Under the pieces are notes generated by a model. That model made no database searches. It had not been told where the DNA came from and saw nothing but the letters and a program-made list of their open reading frames with translations. The translations under genes were made by a program, and so were the position numbers. This document shows, in pieces, positions 15,402-24,794 of a DNA stretch of 64,000 nt. Within the stretch, counting starts at the first letter, position 1. Every line of letters starts with the position of its first letter. This DNA comes from VRUE01 sp963753245. GTDB taxonomy: Bacteria > Actinomycetota > Thermoleophilia > Solirubrobacterales > 70-9. The stretch lies in the NCBI GenBank assembly GCA_963753245.1, contig CAVWBK010000001.1:1-64000 (forward strand), given 5' to 3'.

Positions 15402-17567
15402 CTAGGTCCCGCTCCCTGGCTGCTGGGGCACACCCCGCAGGGGGGCGTTGCGAGGTGCCCTGCAGCTGCGCGGTTCGAGGCGCCCGTCGACTCGCCAAAC
15501 CGTGACCGGACCGCTGCGCTGGATCGGGTGCATCGCACGATCGCCGCGCAGCCAGCGAGCCTCGGGCGAGCTGATCGGCCGGCCGGTCTGGATGAAGTTC
15601 AAAAACGGCGAGGTGACCAAGTAGTCGAGCTGGGCGGCGTTGACGGCCGAGCGGAAGGCGGCGCAGCCGGGGATCGCGTTGAAGGCGCCGTCGGGACCCG
15701 TTTCGCCGAGATAGATCACGTGGTTGGATAGATCGGTGCCGTAGAAGCCGTACTGCAGAAAGCCGGCCGTGGTCCCGGCCAGGCCGATTGTGGCGTCGCT
15801 GATGCCTCGCGCCCAGCGATAGGCGGAATCGAGGTGCATCTGGGGAATCTGATCTTCCTCGGGCCCATCGTTTAGGTAGCGATCGTCAAGATAGTGACGC
15901 TGCAGCGGGTAGCCGATCGCGACGATCGCGAGTACGAGGGCGCCAAAGCCGACGAGCACCATGGCCAGCGAAACTCCGCGCGAGCGCAGCGCCAGCAGCC
16001 CCGCCGGAATCACCACCAGGAGGAGCGCCAGGGCCAGACCGAAGAGACGCGAGGGATCGCGCAGCACCGCGTCGGAGCGATCGGTGAGGACCAAGATCAG
16101 GAGTAACAGGGCGAGCAGGGCCCACTGGCGGCGGCGGTCATCGAGCGCGCGAGGCAGAGGCAGGAGCGCGAGCGCGGCGAGCATCGCCGGCACGACGTAG
16201 CGCAGGTTGATCGCAAACCCGCTGGGCGCCCCCTGCGCGCCGGCGGCGCTCAGCGGCGTGAACAGGTAGGCGATCATCCCCAGCAGGGCGACCGCGCCGA
16301 TCCAGCGCACCATCCGGTCGCGGCCGGCGAGCAGGGCGAGGAGCGCCGCGAGAACGGCGCCGATCACGATCAGCGGCCAAAGCGCCCCGAACTGGTCGTG
16401 AAGCCCGGGAGCGAAGTAGTGGCGCCAGACGCTGGTGTCGGTGGCGTAGTGGACGATGCTGAAATCTGGCCGGGCACCTTGCAACCGCTCGGGGTGGGGC
16501 AGGGTGATCGGGCCCAGATGGGCGATCTCGGGCAGCGGGTTGCCGACCACGATCAGGTTGCGCAGATACCAGAACCCCCCACCGGCAAGAGCGGGCAAAA
16601 ACCACCAGCCGGCGACGGCGCGGCGGCGGCGCGGCGGGGCGAGCCAAATCACCGCGAGGCTGAGCCCCGCCGCCATCGCCAGCACGGTGAACTTCGTCCC
16701 CACCGCCAGACCCACCGCCAGACCGGCCACCGCGAGCGGCCAGCCGGGGGCCAGCCGGTCTCCGGCACGACTCTCCCTGGCAGCCCAGGCGTTGATCAGG
16801 ATCGCGAGCGCGGCCAGGACCAGGGCGGCGGTGGCAACGTCGTTCTTCGCCGCGCCGGGCTCCCGTACGACCAGGGTGTGGCACTCGAGCAGGATCGCCA
16901 CCGCGAGGACGCTGAGATGCCCGCGACCGTAGGGGCGCCCGATGCACCAGGCTGAGAGGAAGGCGAGTGCCAGCCAGCCGAAGTTGATGAACAAGGAGAG
17001 CGTGTCGCGGTGCGCGATCGTGATCCCAACCGCGTGCAGGAGCTCGGAATTCTGCGGGTAGAACCAGTTCGTGAAGACGGTCTCGTTGTGGTGGAGTCCG
17101 AGCACCGAGTGACTCTGAGCGATGTCGGCGGCAAAGGGCAGGTGATACCAGAGCGAATCGAAGTTAAAGATGCCGCGGTCAAGCGCGTCCTTGGCGGTCA
17201 GACCCCAGTGGGCAAAGACGAGGGCGATGACGCCGAAGGTGATGACCAGCTCCCAGGCAGGCGGCCGATCGGGGCGGGACCGGCGGGGCCGCTGCCCAGC
17301 GAGCGGATGCAGGCGCCAGGCGAGCGCCCCCGCCACCAGCAGGCTGAGGGCGACCAGGGCCCAGCCGTAGAGCAGGCTGAAGGTGCCGAGCAGCTCGGCG
17401 AACCAGACCAGCAAGGCGATCGCGAGGATCACCTCCAGCAGCCGGGCGGGCGGGCCCTCCCAGGTCGGGATCAAGCGGGCACGCAGCCGCAGGGCGCTGA
17501 AGCCCAGCGAGAGGACCAGTGTCAGCCCGGCGAGCGCGCTCAGCAGGTAGGAGCCGGCACTAACCAC
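15402..17567 (-). CDS. Polytopic membrane protein, GT-C glycosyltransferase-like
   Basis: A 721-residue protein with about 12 or more transmembrane helices and a C-terminal soluble part of about 150 residues. The first large loop contains FNFDSLWYHLPFAADIAQSHSV, which resembles the acidic catalytic loop of ArnT/PMT-type (GT-C, family 39-like) transferases, and later NFGWLALAFLSAWCIGRP. Such enzymes move a sugar from a polyprenyl-phosphate donor to a lipid, protein or polysaccharide outside the membrane. Substrate is unknown. It follows the divIC-like gene by 18 bases on the same strand, so it may share its transcript. The start at 17567 has no better alternative. Confidence 0.75.
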   Translation of the reverse strand: MVSAGSYLLSALAGLTLVLSLGFSALRLRARLIPTWEGPPARLLEVILAIALLVWFAELLGTFSLLYGWALVALSLLVAGALAWRLHPLAGQRPRRSRPDRPPAWELVITFGVIALVFAHWGLTAKDALDRGIFNFDSLWYHLPFAADIAQSHSVLGLHHNETVFTNWFYPQNSELLHAVGITIAHRDTLSLFINFGWLALAFLSAWCIGRPYGRGHLSVLAVAILLECHTLVVREPGAAKNDVATAALVLAALAILINAWAARESRAGDRLAPGWPLAVAGLAVGLAVGTKFTVLAMAAGLSLAVIWLAPPRRRRAVAGWWFLPALAGGGFWYLRNLIVVGNPLPEIAHLGPITLPHPERLQGARPDFSIVHYATDTSVWRHYFAPGLHDQFGALWPLIVIGAVLAALLALLAGRDRMVRWIGAVALLGMIAYLFTPLSAAGAQGAPSGFAINLRYVVPAMLAALALLPLPRALDDRRRQWALLALLLLILVLTDRSDAVLRDPSRLFGLALALLLVVIPAGLLALRSRGVSLAMVLVGFGALVLAIVAIGYPLQRHYLDDRYLNDGPEEDQIPQMHLDSAYRWARGISDATIGLAGTTAGFLQYGFYGTDLSNHVIYLGETGPDGAFNAIPGCAAFRSAVNAAQLDYLVTSPFLNFIQTGRPISSPEARWLRGDRAMHPIQRSGPVTVWRVDGRLEPRSCRAPRNAPLRGVPQQPGSGT

Positions 17568-17585
17568 CGGGCCCCTCCAGCGGCG

Positions 17586-17957
17586 CTAGCCGTGGCTGGG
17601 GCGGACGACGATCGGGGTATCCCCGGCGCCAACCAGACCCTGTCCGCGCGCCTTTTCGTCGAGGACGATCGGGTCCTCGGCATGCTGGACCCGCCAGTGC
17701 AGCCGCTTGTTTTCCGCCAGCGCTTCGTGGAACTGGACTTTGGCCGCGCTGGTCGCCGTGTAGGTCTTGACGAATTCGATCGCCGGGTTCAGATAGGAGT
17801 AGACGACCGCGGCCAGGACGAAGGTGAGGGCGATGCGCCCGACCCTCTCCCAGTTGATGCGGCTGGCGGCGCTGCGGGCGGCGGGCCGCCGGCGGGCGGC
17901 CGGTCGCCGCCGCGCCCGATATGCGGTCGATCCCGACGCGCGTGCCTGGGCGCTCAT
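17586..17957 (-). CDS. FtsB/DivIC-like septum formation initiator
   Basis: A 123-residue bitopic division protein: an Arg/Ala-rich cytoplasmic tail (1-37), one transmembrane helix (VGRIALTFVLAAVVYSYL, about 39-56), a short coiled coil (TSAAKVQFHEALAENKRLHWRVQ) and a small C-terminal domain with DPIVLDEKARGQGLVGAGDTPIVV, the motif typical of DivIC. It would join the FtsL/FtsQ subcomplex at the septum. It lies 36 bp downstream of eno on the same strand, the same gene order as in many Actinobacteria, which supports the assignment. Confidence 0.88.
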   Translation of the reverse strand: MSAQARASGSTAYRARRRPAARRRPAARSAASRINWERVGRIALTFVLAAVVYSYLNPAIEFVKTYTATSAAKVQFHEALAENKRLHWRVQHAEDPIVLDEKARGQGLVGAGDTPIVVRPSHG

Positions 17958-17993
17958 GCCCGGTCCTACGCGGCCGAGCCCGGCATTCCTTCA

Positions 17994-19289
17994 CTACCGG
18001 GACGCTTGGGCGAAGGCCTGCAGGCCCGGGAACTCAGCGGCGGCGCCAAGCTCCTCCTCGATTCGCAGCAGGCGGTTGTACTTCGCGACCCGGTCTGAGC
18101 GCGACGGCGCGCCGGTCTTGATCTGTCCGGCTCCGGTCGCGACCGCAAGGTCGGCGATCGTGGTGTCCTCGGTCTCTCCGGAGCGGTGGGAGATGACCGT
18201 GCTGTAGCCCGCCTCGCGGGCGATTCGGATCGCCTCCAGTGTCTCGCTGAGGCTGCCGATCTGATTGACCTTGACGAGGATCGAGTTGCCGACGCCGAGC
18301 TCGATCCCGCGCCGCAGGCGCTGCGGGTTGGTGACGAAAATGTCATCGCCAACGAGCTGGATGCTCTTGCCGAGGCGCTCGGTCAAGAGCTGCCAGCCCT
18401 GCCAATCCTCCTCGTCCATGCCGTCCTCGATCGAGATGACCGGGTAGCGGGCGACGATGTCGGTCCAGTAGGCGACCATTTCCCCGGCGTCCAGCGAGCG
18501 GCCCTCGTGCTCGAGACCGTAGCCACCGGCCTCAAAGAACTCGCTGGTCGCCGGGTCAAGCGCGATGAAGACATCGGCCCCGGGCTCATAACCCGCGTCC
18601 GCGACCCCGACCAAAACAGCCTCGAGAGCAGCCTCATTTGAGGGCAGGTCGGGCGCGAAGCCACCCTCGTCGCCGACCGCGGTCGCCAACCCCTTGGCGG
18701 CCAGGCTCCGCTTCAGGGCGTGAAAGACCTCAGCCCCGATTCGCAGGCACTCAGAGAAGCTGGTCGCGCCCGCCGGAACCACCATGAACTCCTGGAAATC
18801 GACGGAGTTGTCGGCGTGGGCGCCACCGTTTAGGACGTTCATCATCGGCACCGGCAAAAGCGTCGGCTCACCGCCGCCGTAGAGCTCAGCGAGGTAGCGG
18901 TAGAGGGGTTGACCGGAGTCAGCCGCGGCCGCCTTCGCCGCGGCCAGCGAGACGCCGAGGATCGCGTTGGCCCCAAGGCGTCCCTTGTTGGGGGTGCCGT
19001 CGAGCTCGATCATCGTCTGATCGAGAGCGCCCTGCTCGGCCCCGTGCGCGCCGCGCAGAGCGCCGGCGATCTCGCCGTTGACATTTGCGACCGCGCACGA
19101 GACCCCCTTACCCCCCCAGGACTCGCCGCCGTCGCGCAGCTCGACCGCCTCGAACTCCCCGGTGGAGGCGCCCGAGGGGACCGCGGCGAGACCGCGAGCG
19201 CCGGACTCAAGCGCGACCTCGACCTCAACAGTCGGGTTGCCGCGCGAGTCGACGATCTGGCGTGCGTGGATGGAGGTGATGGTGCTCAT
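17994..19289 (-). CDS. eno: Enolase
   Basis: A 431-residue cytoplasmic enzyme that converts 2-phosphoglycerate to phosphoenolpyruvate and is a degradosome partner in many bacteria. The N-terminal ITSIHARQIVDSRGNPTVEVEV and GASTGEFEAVELRDG, the metal-ligand regions (VFIALDPATSEF, ISIEDGMDEEDW, VGDDIFVTNPQRL), the catalytic Lys in SILVKVNQIGSL, and the signature SHRSGETEDTTIADLAV are all present. The length is the usual one. The ATG at 19289 is the only sensible start. It is the core of the mfd-PPIase-eno-divIC-like block. Confidence 0.98.
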   Translation of the reverse strand: MSTITSIHARQIVDSRGNPTVEVEVALESGARGLAAVPSGASTGEFEAVELRDGGESWGGKGVSCAVANVNGEIAGALRGAHGAEQGALDQTMIELDGTPNKGRLGANAILGVSLAAAKAAAADSGQPLYRYLAELYGGGEPTLLPVPMMNVLNGGAHADNSVDFQEFMVVPAGATSFSECLRIGAEVFHALKRSLAAKGLATAVGDEGGFAPDLPSNEAALEAVLVGVADAGYEPGADVFIALDPATSEFFEAGGYGLEHEGRSLDAGEMVAYWTDIVARYPVISIEDGMDEEDWQGWQLLTERLGKSIQLVGDDIFVTNPQRLRRGIELGVGNSILVKVNQIGSLSETLEAIRIAREAGYSTVISHRSGETEDTTIADLAVATGAGQIKTGAPSRSDRVAKYNRLLRIEEELGAAAEFPGLQAFAQASR

Positions 19290-19349
19290 GGACCCGCCGG
19301 CACTCTATTGGTCAAGGAGCGGTGGCTCGTTGAGCGAAGAAGCGATGAA

Positions 19350-20795
19350 CTAGGGAGCGCTCGGGACTCCGGAGGGGATGGAGCCGCTGAGGCTCGGGGT
19401 CGTCGGTGATTCAACTGCCGGGGGCAGCGAGCGCTGGGCGAGCTGCAGGCCTTTGGGCGCGACGATCGTGACCGTCCCGGGGAGCGCCGGTTTGAGCTGC
19501 AGCACGGGCGCCGGGCAGCCTTCGGTTTCAGGCGTCGCTTCAGGTTCTTTTGCTTTTTTCTTTTCGCCGCGGCAGGCGGGGCTGGCTTCTTCGTTTTTGG
19601 GGCTGCCCTTGAAGTTCGAGCAGACTTTTTCGACCGTGAAGCCCGAGGCGCAGTAGGTCCGCGCCCGCCACTTGCTGCGGAAGTCTTCAATGAAGCCGGT
19701 GAAGATCTGTTCTTTGGTTTTCTGTTCGAGTTCGGTTTTGATTTCCGCTTCGGCTTCGCCCAACGGGCGGACTTCTTCGGGCGTCACTTTTTCGACCTCA
19801 AAGACGATTTCGCCGAGCGTGTATTTGAGCGGCCCCTCGAGTTTGCCCTTGGGGGCGCTGAACATCGCTTCACCAACCGGCCCGGCGTACTGTTCTTCGG
19901 TCACCCCGGGCTGCAGTCCGCCGGTCGAGGCGGTCGTCGGTGAGACCGCGTATTTCTTGATCACTTTTTTCCAGCTTGCTTCCGAGTCATTCTTTTCCAG
20001 CGCCGCTTTGCCGGCCTCGGCTTTCGTTTTGCCTTTGGTGATCAGAATGCGAACGTCGCGGCTTTCGGGTTTGGTGAAGCGGGTCTTCTTCTCGGCATCG
20101 TAGGCGTCACTGATTTCGCTCGCGCTCGGGGCCTTCGCCGCGGCTTCTTCTTCCAGCGGTTTGGCGAGTTTGGCGCTGACGAACTGGACCTTCAGCCTTT
20201 CGTTGACGTCCTGCTGGGTGTAGCCGGAGGTTTTCAAGAATTCCTTGAATTTCGCCGGTTTGCCTTCGAAGCTTTTCTTGATCAGTTTCTGTTCTTCTTC
20301 TTTGATGTCTTTGGCCGTCGCTTCGATGCCTTCTTCGGCGGCGAGCGCCTGCAGCCAGATGTTTTCAATCAGGCTGGTGATCGCGCCTTCATGCAGCGCT
20401 TCGTACTGTTCTTCGCCCGGTTTCGGCGGTTTTTTCAGACCGGACCCGGCGGCCAGCTGTTCGAAGGCGCAGTTGTACTCCTCTTCGGTCACGACGCCCA
20501 GATCCTGGCTCACTTCTTTGCCCTTGCAGTCGGTGTAGGGCTTATCGAAGGGCGCGGCGGCGTTGGCTGGAACGTCTTGGATCACGGCGATCGCACCGGC
20601 GGGAATGCTCGGCGGCCCGACGCCCTCGGCGATCGCGACGATCGCGAAGAGCAAGATGAAGACGATTCCAAAAATCGCGACCGCCAACCGTTGCGTCTCC
20701 TCGCGCCCGGGGCCGCGCTTAGCGCCACCCCCCCCTTTGTCGGCTCTGGCTGCGCCCTTACGGGTCGCGGGCCTCTTTCCCTTGCTCGGACTCAC
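19350..20795 (-). CDS. Membrane-anchored PpiC/SurA-like peptidyl-prolyl isomerase
   Basis: A 481-residue protein. A basic N-terminus (about 1-33) is followed by one transmembrane helix (LAVAIFGIVFILLFAIVAIAEG) and a long extracytoplasmic part with a SurA N-like helical domain (about 90-250). A parvulin domain follows (about 250-365, from SRDVRILITKGKT to YTLGEIVFEVEKV), then a Cys-containing, Pro-rich tail. It should fold or chaperone exported proteins. Its GTG start overlaps the mfd stop (GTGA at 20792-20795), indicating coupled translation. Codon use is strikingly different from neighbouring genes: Lys is mostly AAA and Glu mostly GAA. Confidence 0.88.
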   Translation of the reverse strand: MSPSKGKRPATRKGAARADKGGGGAKRGPGREETQRLAVAIFGIVFILLFAIVAIAEGVGPPSIPAGAIAVIQDVPANAAAPFDKPYTDCKGKEVSQDLGVVTEEEYNCAFEQLAAGSGLKKPPKPGEEQYEALHEGAITSLIENIWLQALAAEEGIEATAKDIKEEEQKLIKKSFEGKPAKFKEFLKTSGYTQQDVNERLKVQFVSAKLAKPLEEEAAAKAPSASEISDAYDAEKKTRFTKPESRDVRILITKGKTKAEAGKAALEKNDSEASWKKVIKKYAVSPTTASTGGLQPGVTEEQYAGPVGEAMFSAPKGKLEGPLKYTLGEIVFEVEKVTPEEVRPLGEAEAEIKTELEQKTKEQIFTGFIEDFRSKWRARTYCASGFTVEKVCSNFKGSPKNEEASPACRGEKKKAKEPEATPETEGCPAPVLQLKPALPGTVTIVAPKGLQLAQRSLPPAVESPTTPSLSGSIPSGVPSAP

Positions 20796-23700
20796 GAAGC
20801 GGGCAGCATATCCGCTTCGGCGCTCGGGGACCCCTCCGCCGTGCGCAGCCCTTTAGCCATCGTTAAGACTGCCGCCAGCCGCTGCTCTGGATCCTCGGGC
20901 ACGCGCAGCGAGGCGGTCTTCTCACGCCACTCATACAGAGCGCCCTCGACCTGCTCACCCAGCACCCCGGCCTGCTCGGAATCGAGCTCGACCCCGGTCA
21001 CGCTCAGCCGCCCGCCCCGCAGCTCGACACTGCGCGCGCCGGCAAGACCGAATTCGATCCGCGCCCTTTGCAACGCCAGCAGGTTCTCGACCTCCGGCGG
21101 CGGCGGGCCGAAACGATCCTTCAGCTCATCGCCGATTGCGCGCAGCTCCCCGGGCGCTCGGGCGGCGGCGACGCGCCGGTGGACGTCGATCTTGGCCGCC
21201 TCGAAGGGGATGAAGGCGGCCGGCAGGTAGGCATCGACCGGGACGTCGAGGCGGACCGGCTCGGGGCTCTCCTCCCCATCGGCGCCGGCCGCCGCAGCCG
21301 CCTCGGCGACCGCCTCGTCGATCATCTGGCAGTAGAGCTCAAAGCCGACCGCGGCAACGTGACCGGACTGCTCCTCGCCGAGCAGATCGCCGGCCCCACG
21401 GATATCGAGATCGCGCATCGCGATCTTGAATCCCGAGCCGAGCTCGGTGTGATCGGCGAGCGTCGTCAGCCGCGCCGCGGCGTCCTCGGTCAGGGTTTCC
21501 GCCGAGGGGTAGAGCAGGTAGGCGAAGGCGCGCTCACGAGAACGGCCCACACGGCCGCGGATCTGGTAGGCCTGGGAGAGGCCGAGCTGGTCGGAGCGCT
21601 CGACGATCAGGGTGTTGGCGGAGGGAATGTCGAGGCCAGACTCGATGATCGTCGTCGTCACCAGGCAATCGGCCCCACCGCGCAGGAAGTCGAGCATCGT
21701 CTCCTCCAGCCGGCGCTCATCCATCTGCCCGTGCGCTTCGGCGAAGCGCGCCTTCGGCACGATCGCCCGCAGGCGCTCGACCACCTCCGGCAGCGAGTCG
21801 ATCCGGTTATGCAGGAAGAAGGCCTGGCCGCCGCGCTCGACCTCGCGCTCGATCGCGTGGCGCACGAGGTCCTCATCGTAGGGGCCGACGTAGGTGCGGA
21901 CCGGTCGCCTGCCCTCTGGCGGCGTCTCGATCACGGAGATGTCACGCAGGCCGGCGAGGCTCATCTGCAAGGTGCGGGGAATCGGGGTCGCGGAGAGCGA
22001 GAGGACGTCGACCTTGAGCTTCAGCTGGCGCAGCAGCTCCTTTTGTTTTACGCCGAAGCGCTGCTCCTCATCGACGATCACCAGTCCGAGCTCCTTTGCA
22101 CGAACGTCACGTGAGAGCAGCCGGTGGGTGCCGATCAGCACGTCGACCTTGCCGGCCTCAAACTCGGCCAGCACCGCTTTGACCTCGGCTGGCCTGCGCA
22201 GGCGCGAGACGCCCTCCACGACGAAGGGCAGGTCGGCGAGTCGCTCGCCGAAGGTGCCGAGGTGCTGCTGGGCGAGGATCGTCGTCGGCACCAGCATCAT
22301 CACCTGCCTGCCGTCGGAGGCGGCCTTGACCGCGGCGCGCAGCGCCACCTCGGTCTTACCAAAGCCGACGTCCCCGCACACCAGGCGGTCCATCGGCCCC
22401 TCGGCCTCCATGTCGCCCTTGACCGCCTCGATTGCCTCGATCTGATCGGCGGTCTCCCGGTAGGGGAAAGCGCTCTCCATCGCCATCTGCCACTCGCCGT
22501 CGGGGGCAAAGGCGTGGCCCTTGCGGGTGCGCCGCTCGGCGTAGAGGTTGAGCAGCTCACCGGCCAGCGCGCCCGCCGCCCGCCGCGCCCGGGCCTTCAT
22601 GTTCTGCCAGCGCTTGCCGCCCAACGCCGAGAGCGTCGGCGAGCCGCCGGCGCCGACGTAGCGACTCAGCTTGGCGAGCTGATCGGTGGGGACGTAGACG
22701 CGGTCCTCGCCCTTGTATTCGAGGTAGAGGTAATCCCGCGTGACCGAGCCGACCTCGCGGGTCTCAAAGCCGGCAAAGCGGGCGACACCATGATCCTCAT
22801 GGACGACGTAGTCACCGACCCGCAGGTCGCTGAAGACGAGGCGACCGCGCCCGGTCCCCGGCGAGCGCTGCTCGGGGGCGCGGCGGCGGTGGACCAGGCG
22901 TCGGAAGGGGAAGACCGCGATCCGCAGCTCGGGGCTGATGAAACCCTCGCGCAGCCGCCCCTCGGCAAAGCTCAGTCCCGGCTCGGGGGAGACGCTTCCG
23001 CCGTCAAGCAGCGAGGTGTCGAGGCGGTCGAGTCCGTAGCGGGTTCGTTCGGCCTCACCGAGGCTGTCGAAGGCAACGACGGCGCGATAACCCGAGTTGA
23101 CGAGTTTTTGCAGCTCGCCCTCCGCCTCCCTGATGTTGCGGGCCGGGGACTCGGCGCGCGAGGCGCGAAAGCCGTCCTCGTCCTCCTCCCCAGCCCCGCT
23201 CAGCGCCAGTGCGGCGCGCGCGGTCAGCGGAGCGGCGACATCGACATAGAGTCGGCGCGCGTCCTCGGCGTGCATCGCCGTGGTCGCATCCTCCCAGTGG
23301 TCGCGCAGGGCAGGCTCGATCTCCTCGGCGGCGGTGAGGATCACGACGGCCGAGTCGGGGACCAGATTCAGCGGCGCGCCGAAGCGATCAAGCGGCAGGA
23401 TCTCGGCAAGGCTCGGCGCCTCGCGGCCCTCCTCCTCGGCCTCCATCGCCGCCAGCTCAGCAAGCTCGCGGTGCTCCGCGTCGAGCTCCGCCGCGGGCGC
23501 GAGCTCGACCTCCTCGGCCTCACCGAGCGAACGCTGGGTGAAGGTCGAAAACCAGCGCATCGACTCCACCTCATCACCGAAGAGCTCGATCCGAACGGCT
23601 CGCTCCTCAGTCGCCGGATAGACGTCGAGAATGCCGCCGCGAAGGGCAAACTGACCGCGCTCCTCGACCTGCTCGACGCGCTCATAACCGGCCGCGAGCA

Positions 23701-24190
23701 GCTCGCGGGTGGCGGGTCCGAGCTCCAGCTCGCCACCAACTGAGATTGAGAACCCCGCCGGGCGCAGGGAGGCATCGGGGACCGCCTCGGCAAGGGCGGT
23801 GGCACTCGCCACCACGATCGGGTCTTCCTCGCGCCCGAGCGCGTCCAGGGCGTCGATGCGCAGACCGACGAGGTGCGGCGGCGGCGCCACGTGTGAGCTG
23901 TAGCCGGTCCCTCGCGAGGGATAGAAGCGCACCCGGCGCGGCGCCAGGTAGGCGCGCAGATCGGCGGCCAGGTCGCGGGCGGAGCGATCGTCGGGGCTGA
24001 CGAGCAGAGCGGGGCGGGCGGCGAGACCGCGGTCATCTTCCAGGAGCGCCGCGAGGAGCAAGGGGCGCAGCGTCGCCGAGGCCCGCAGGCTGAGCGCCTC
24101 GCCACCCCCGGCGGCCTCAGCGGCGCGAGCGCTGAGAGCGTGCAGGCGCTCGTTCTCGGCGGCTATCTCAAGTATCGGTCGCAGGCTCAT
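20792..24190 (-). CDS. mfd: Transcription-repair coupling factor
   Basis: An 1132-residue DNA translocase that removes stalled RNA polymerase and recruits UvrA. It has the N-terminal UvrB-like domains (RGTGYSSHVAPPPHLVGLR, RGGILDVYPATEERAVRIELFGDEVES) and the CarD-like polymerase-interacting domain (GDYVVHEDHGVARFAGFETREV, about 440-500). The RecG-like motor follows with Walker A GDVGFGKTEVA (about 607), DEEQ in VDEEQRFGVKQKE (about 708) and the TRG/helicase-C motif GRVGRSRERAFAYLL (about 883). A C-terminal D7 domain completes it. Length is normal. It is translationally coupled to the PPIase downstream. Confidence 0.97.
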   Translation of the reverse strand: MSLRPILEIAAENERLHALSARAAEAAGGGEALSLRASATLRPLLLAALLEDDRGLAARPALLVSPDDRSARDLAADLRAYLAPRRVRFYPSRGTGYSSHVAPPPHLVGLRIDALDALGREEDPIVVASATALAEAVPDASLRPAGFSISVGGELELGPATRELLAAGYERVEQVEERGQFALRGGILDVYPATEERAVRIELFGDEVESMRWFSTFTQRSLGEAEEVELAPAAELDAEHRELAELAAMEAEEEGREAPSLAEILPLDRFGAPLNLVPDSAVVILTAAEEIEPALRDHWEDATTAMHAEDARRLYVDVAAPLTARAALALSGAGEEDEDGFRASRAESPARNIREAEGELQKLVNSGYRAVVAFDSLGEAERTRYGLDRLDTSLLDGGSVSPEPGLSFAEGRLREGFISPELRIAVFPFRRLVHRRRAPEQRSPGTGRGRLVFSDLRVGDYVVHEDHGVARFAGFETREVGSVTRDYLYLEYKGEDRVYVPTDQLAKLSRYVGAGGSPTLSALGGKRWQNMKARARRAAGALAGELLNLYAERRTRKGHAFAPDGEWQMAMESAFPYRETADQIEAIEAVKGDMEAEGPMDRLVCGDVGFGKTEVALRAAVKAASDGRQVMMLVPTTILAQQHLGTFGERLADLPFVVEGVSRLRRPAEVKAVLAEFEAGKVDVLIGTHRLLSRDVRAKELGLVIVDEEQRFGVKQKELLRQLKLKVDVLSLSATPIPRTLQMSLAGLRDISVIETPPEGRRPVRTYVGPYDEDLVRHAIEREVERGGQAFFLHNRIDSLPEVVERLRAIVPKARFAEAHGQMDERRLEETMLDFLRGGADCLVTTTIIESGLDIPSANTLIVERSDQLGLSQAYQIRGRVGRSRERAFAYLLYPSAETLTEDAAARLTTLADHTELGSGFKIAMRDLDIRGAGDLLGEEQSGHVAAVGFELYCQMIDEAVAEAAAAAGADGEESPEPVRLDVPVDAYLPAAFIPFEAAKIDVHRRVAAARAPGELRAIGDELKDRFGPPPPEVENLLALQRARIEFGLAGARSVELRGGRLSVTGVELDSEQAGVLGEQVEGALYEWREKTASLRVPEDPEQRLAAVLTMAKGLRTAEGSPSAEADMLPAS

Positions 24191-24263
24191 GGCACGCAGA
24201 GCGCCCGGATCGCGTGATCCGGGCGGCGCTACCGATTCTAGAACCCAGCTAGGCTCTGCCGGG

Positions 24264-24794
24264 ATGAGGCTCCGACGGCCATTCGCAGCTGGCTCGGTGC
24301 TCGGTGCGCTCGCCCATCACGGGTTCGAGACGCGGGCCGGTGTGGGGCTCGTCTTTGAGCCGCAGCTCGGCCGGCGCGGCGCCTACGCGCTCTGGGGCAC
24401 CCTCTTCCCGCTGATGCTCTTCAGCGCCGCTAGGGGGGGGCGCATGAACGAGCGCCTCTGCGCCATAAACGCGGGGATCGGCGCCGCCGGGGTCGCCGTG
24501 CACTTCGCCGCCTGGCCATGGTCGCTGCACGGCGGCGTGCCGATGCTCGACCAAGCCGAGGGCCTGGGCGAGGAGCAACTTCCCTCCTACAACTCGGTGC
24601 TCTGGTTCTGGGCGATCTGCAGCGTGCTCAGCCTCGCCCTTGAGGTAGATAGCCGCTCGCGACGTCTGGGCCTGATCGCAGCGGCGCTTAACTTCCCGCT
24701 GCTTTTGATCTCGGCCCGCCACCACTTCCGCTGGGCCCGCGAGCAGGCGCAGCTCGAACCCGAGCGCTGGAGCCCCGCTCTACGTGACTCGTGA
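24264..24794 (+). CDS. Small integral membrane protein (176 aa)
   Basis: No family recognised. The sequence has about four hydrophobic helices (AAGSVLGALAHHG, YALWGTLFPLMLFSA, AGIGAAGVAVHFAAWPWSL, VLWFWAICSVLSLAL, LGLIAAALNFPLLLISA) and ends in a charged tail. The start chosen is the ATG at 24264, just before a basic MRLRRPF. Its stop overlaps the GTG start of the deacetylase (GTGA), so the two are translated together and may act on the same envelope substrate. Confidence 0.65.
   Translation: MRLRRPFAAGSVLGALAHHGFETRAGVGLVFEPQLGRRGAYALWGTLFPLMLFSAARGGRMNERLCAINAGIGAAGVAVHFAAWPWSLHGGVPMLDQAEGLGEEQLPSYNSVLWFWAICSVLSLALEVDSRSRRLGLIAAALNFPLLLISARHHFRWAREQAQLEPERWSPALRDS

Noticed and set aside
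16398..18098. Overlapping plus-strand frames across the GT-C-like gene
   Set aside because: Gln/Asp/Arg/Gly-rich shadows of the minus-strand membrane-protein gene; no start signals.
22124..23743. Long plus-strand frame of 539 codons
   Set aside because: It lies wholly inside mfd in the opposite direction, with the Arg/Gly/Asp-rich composition of a GC-rich shadow and no ribosome binding site.
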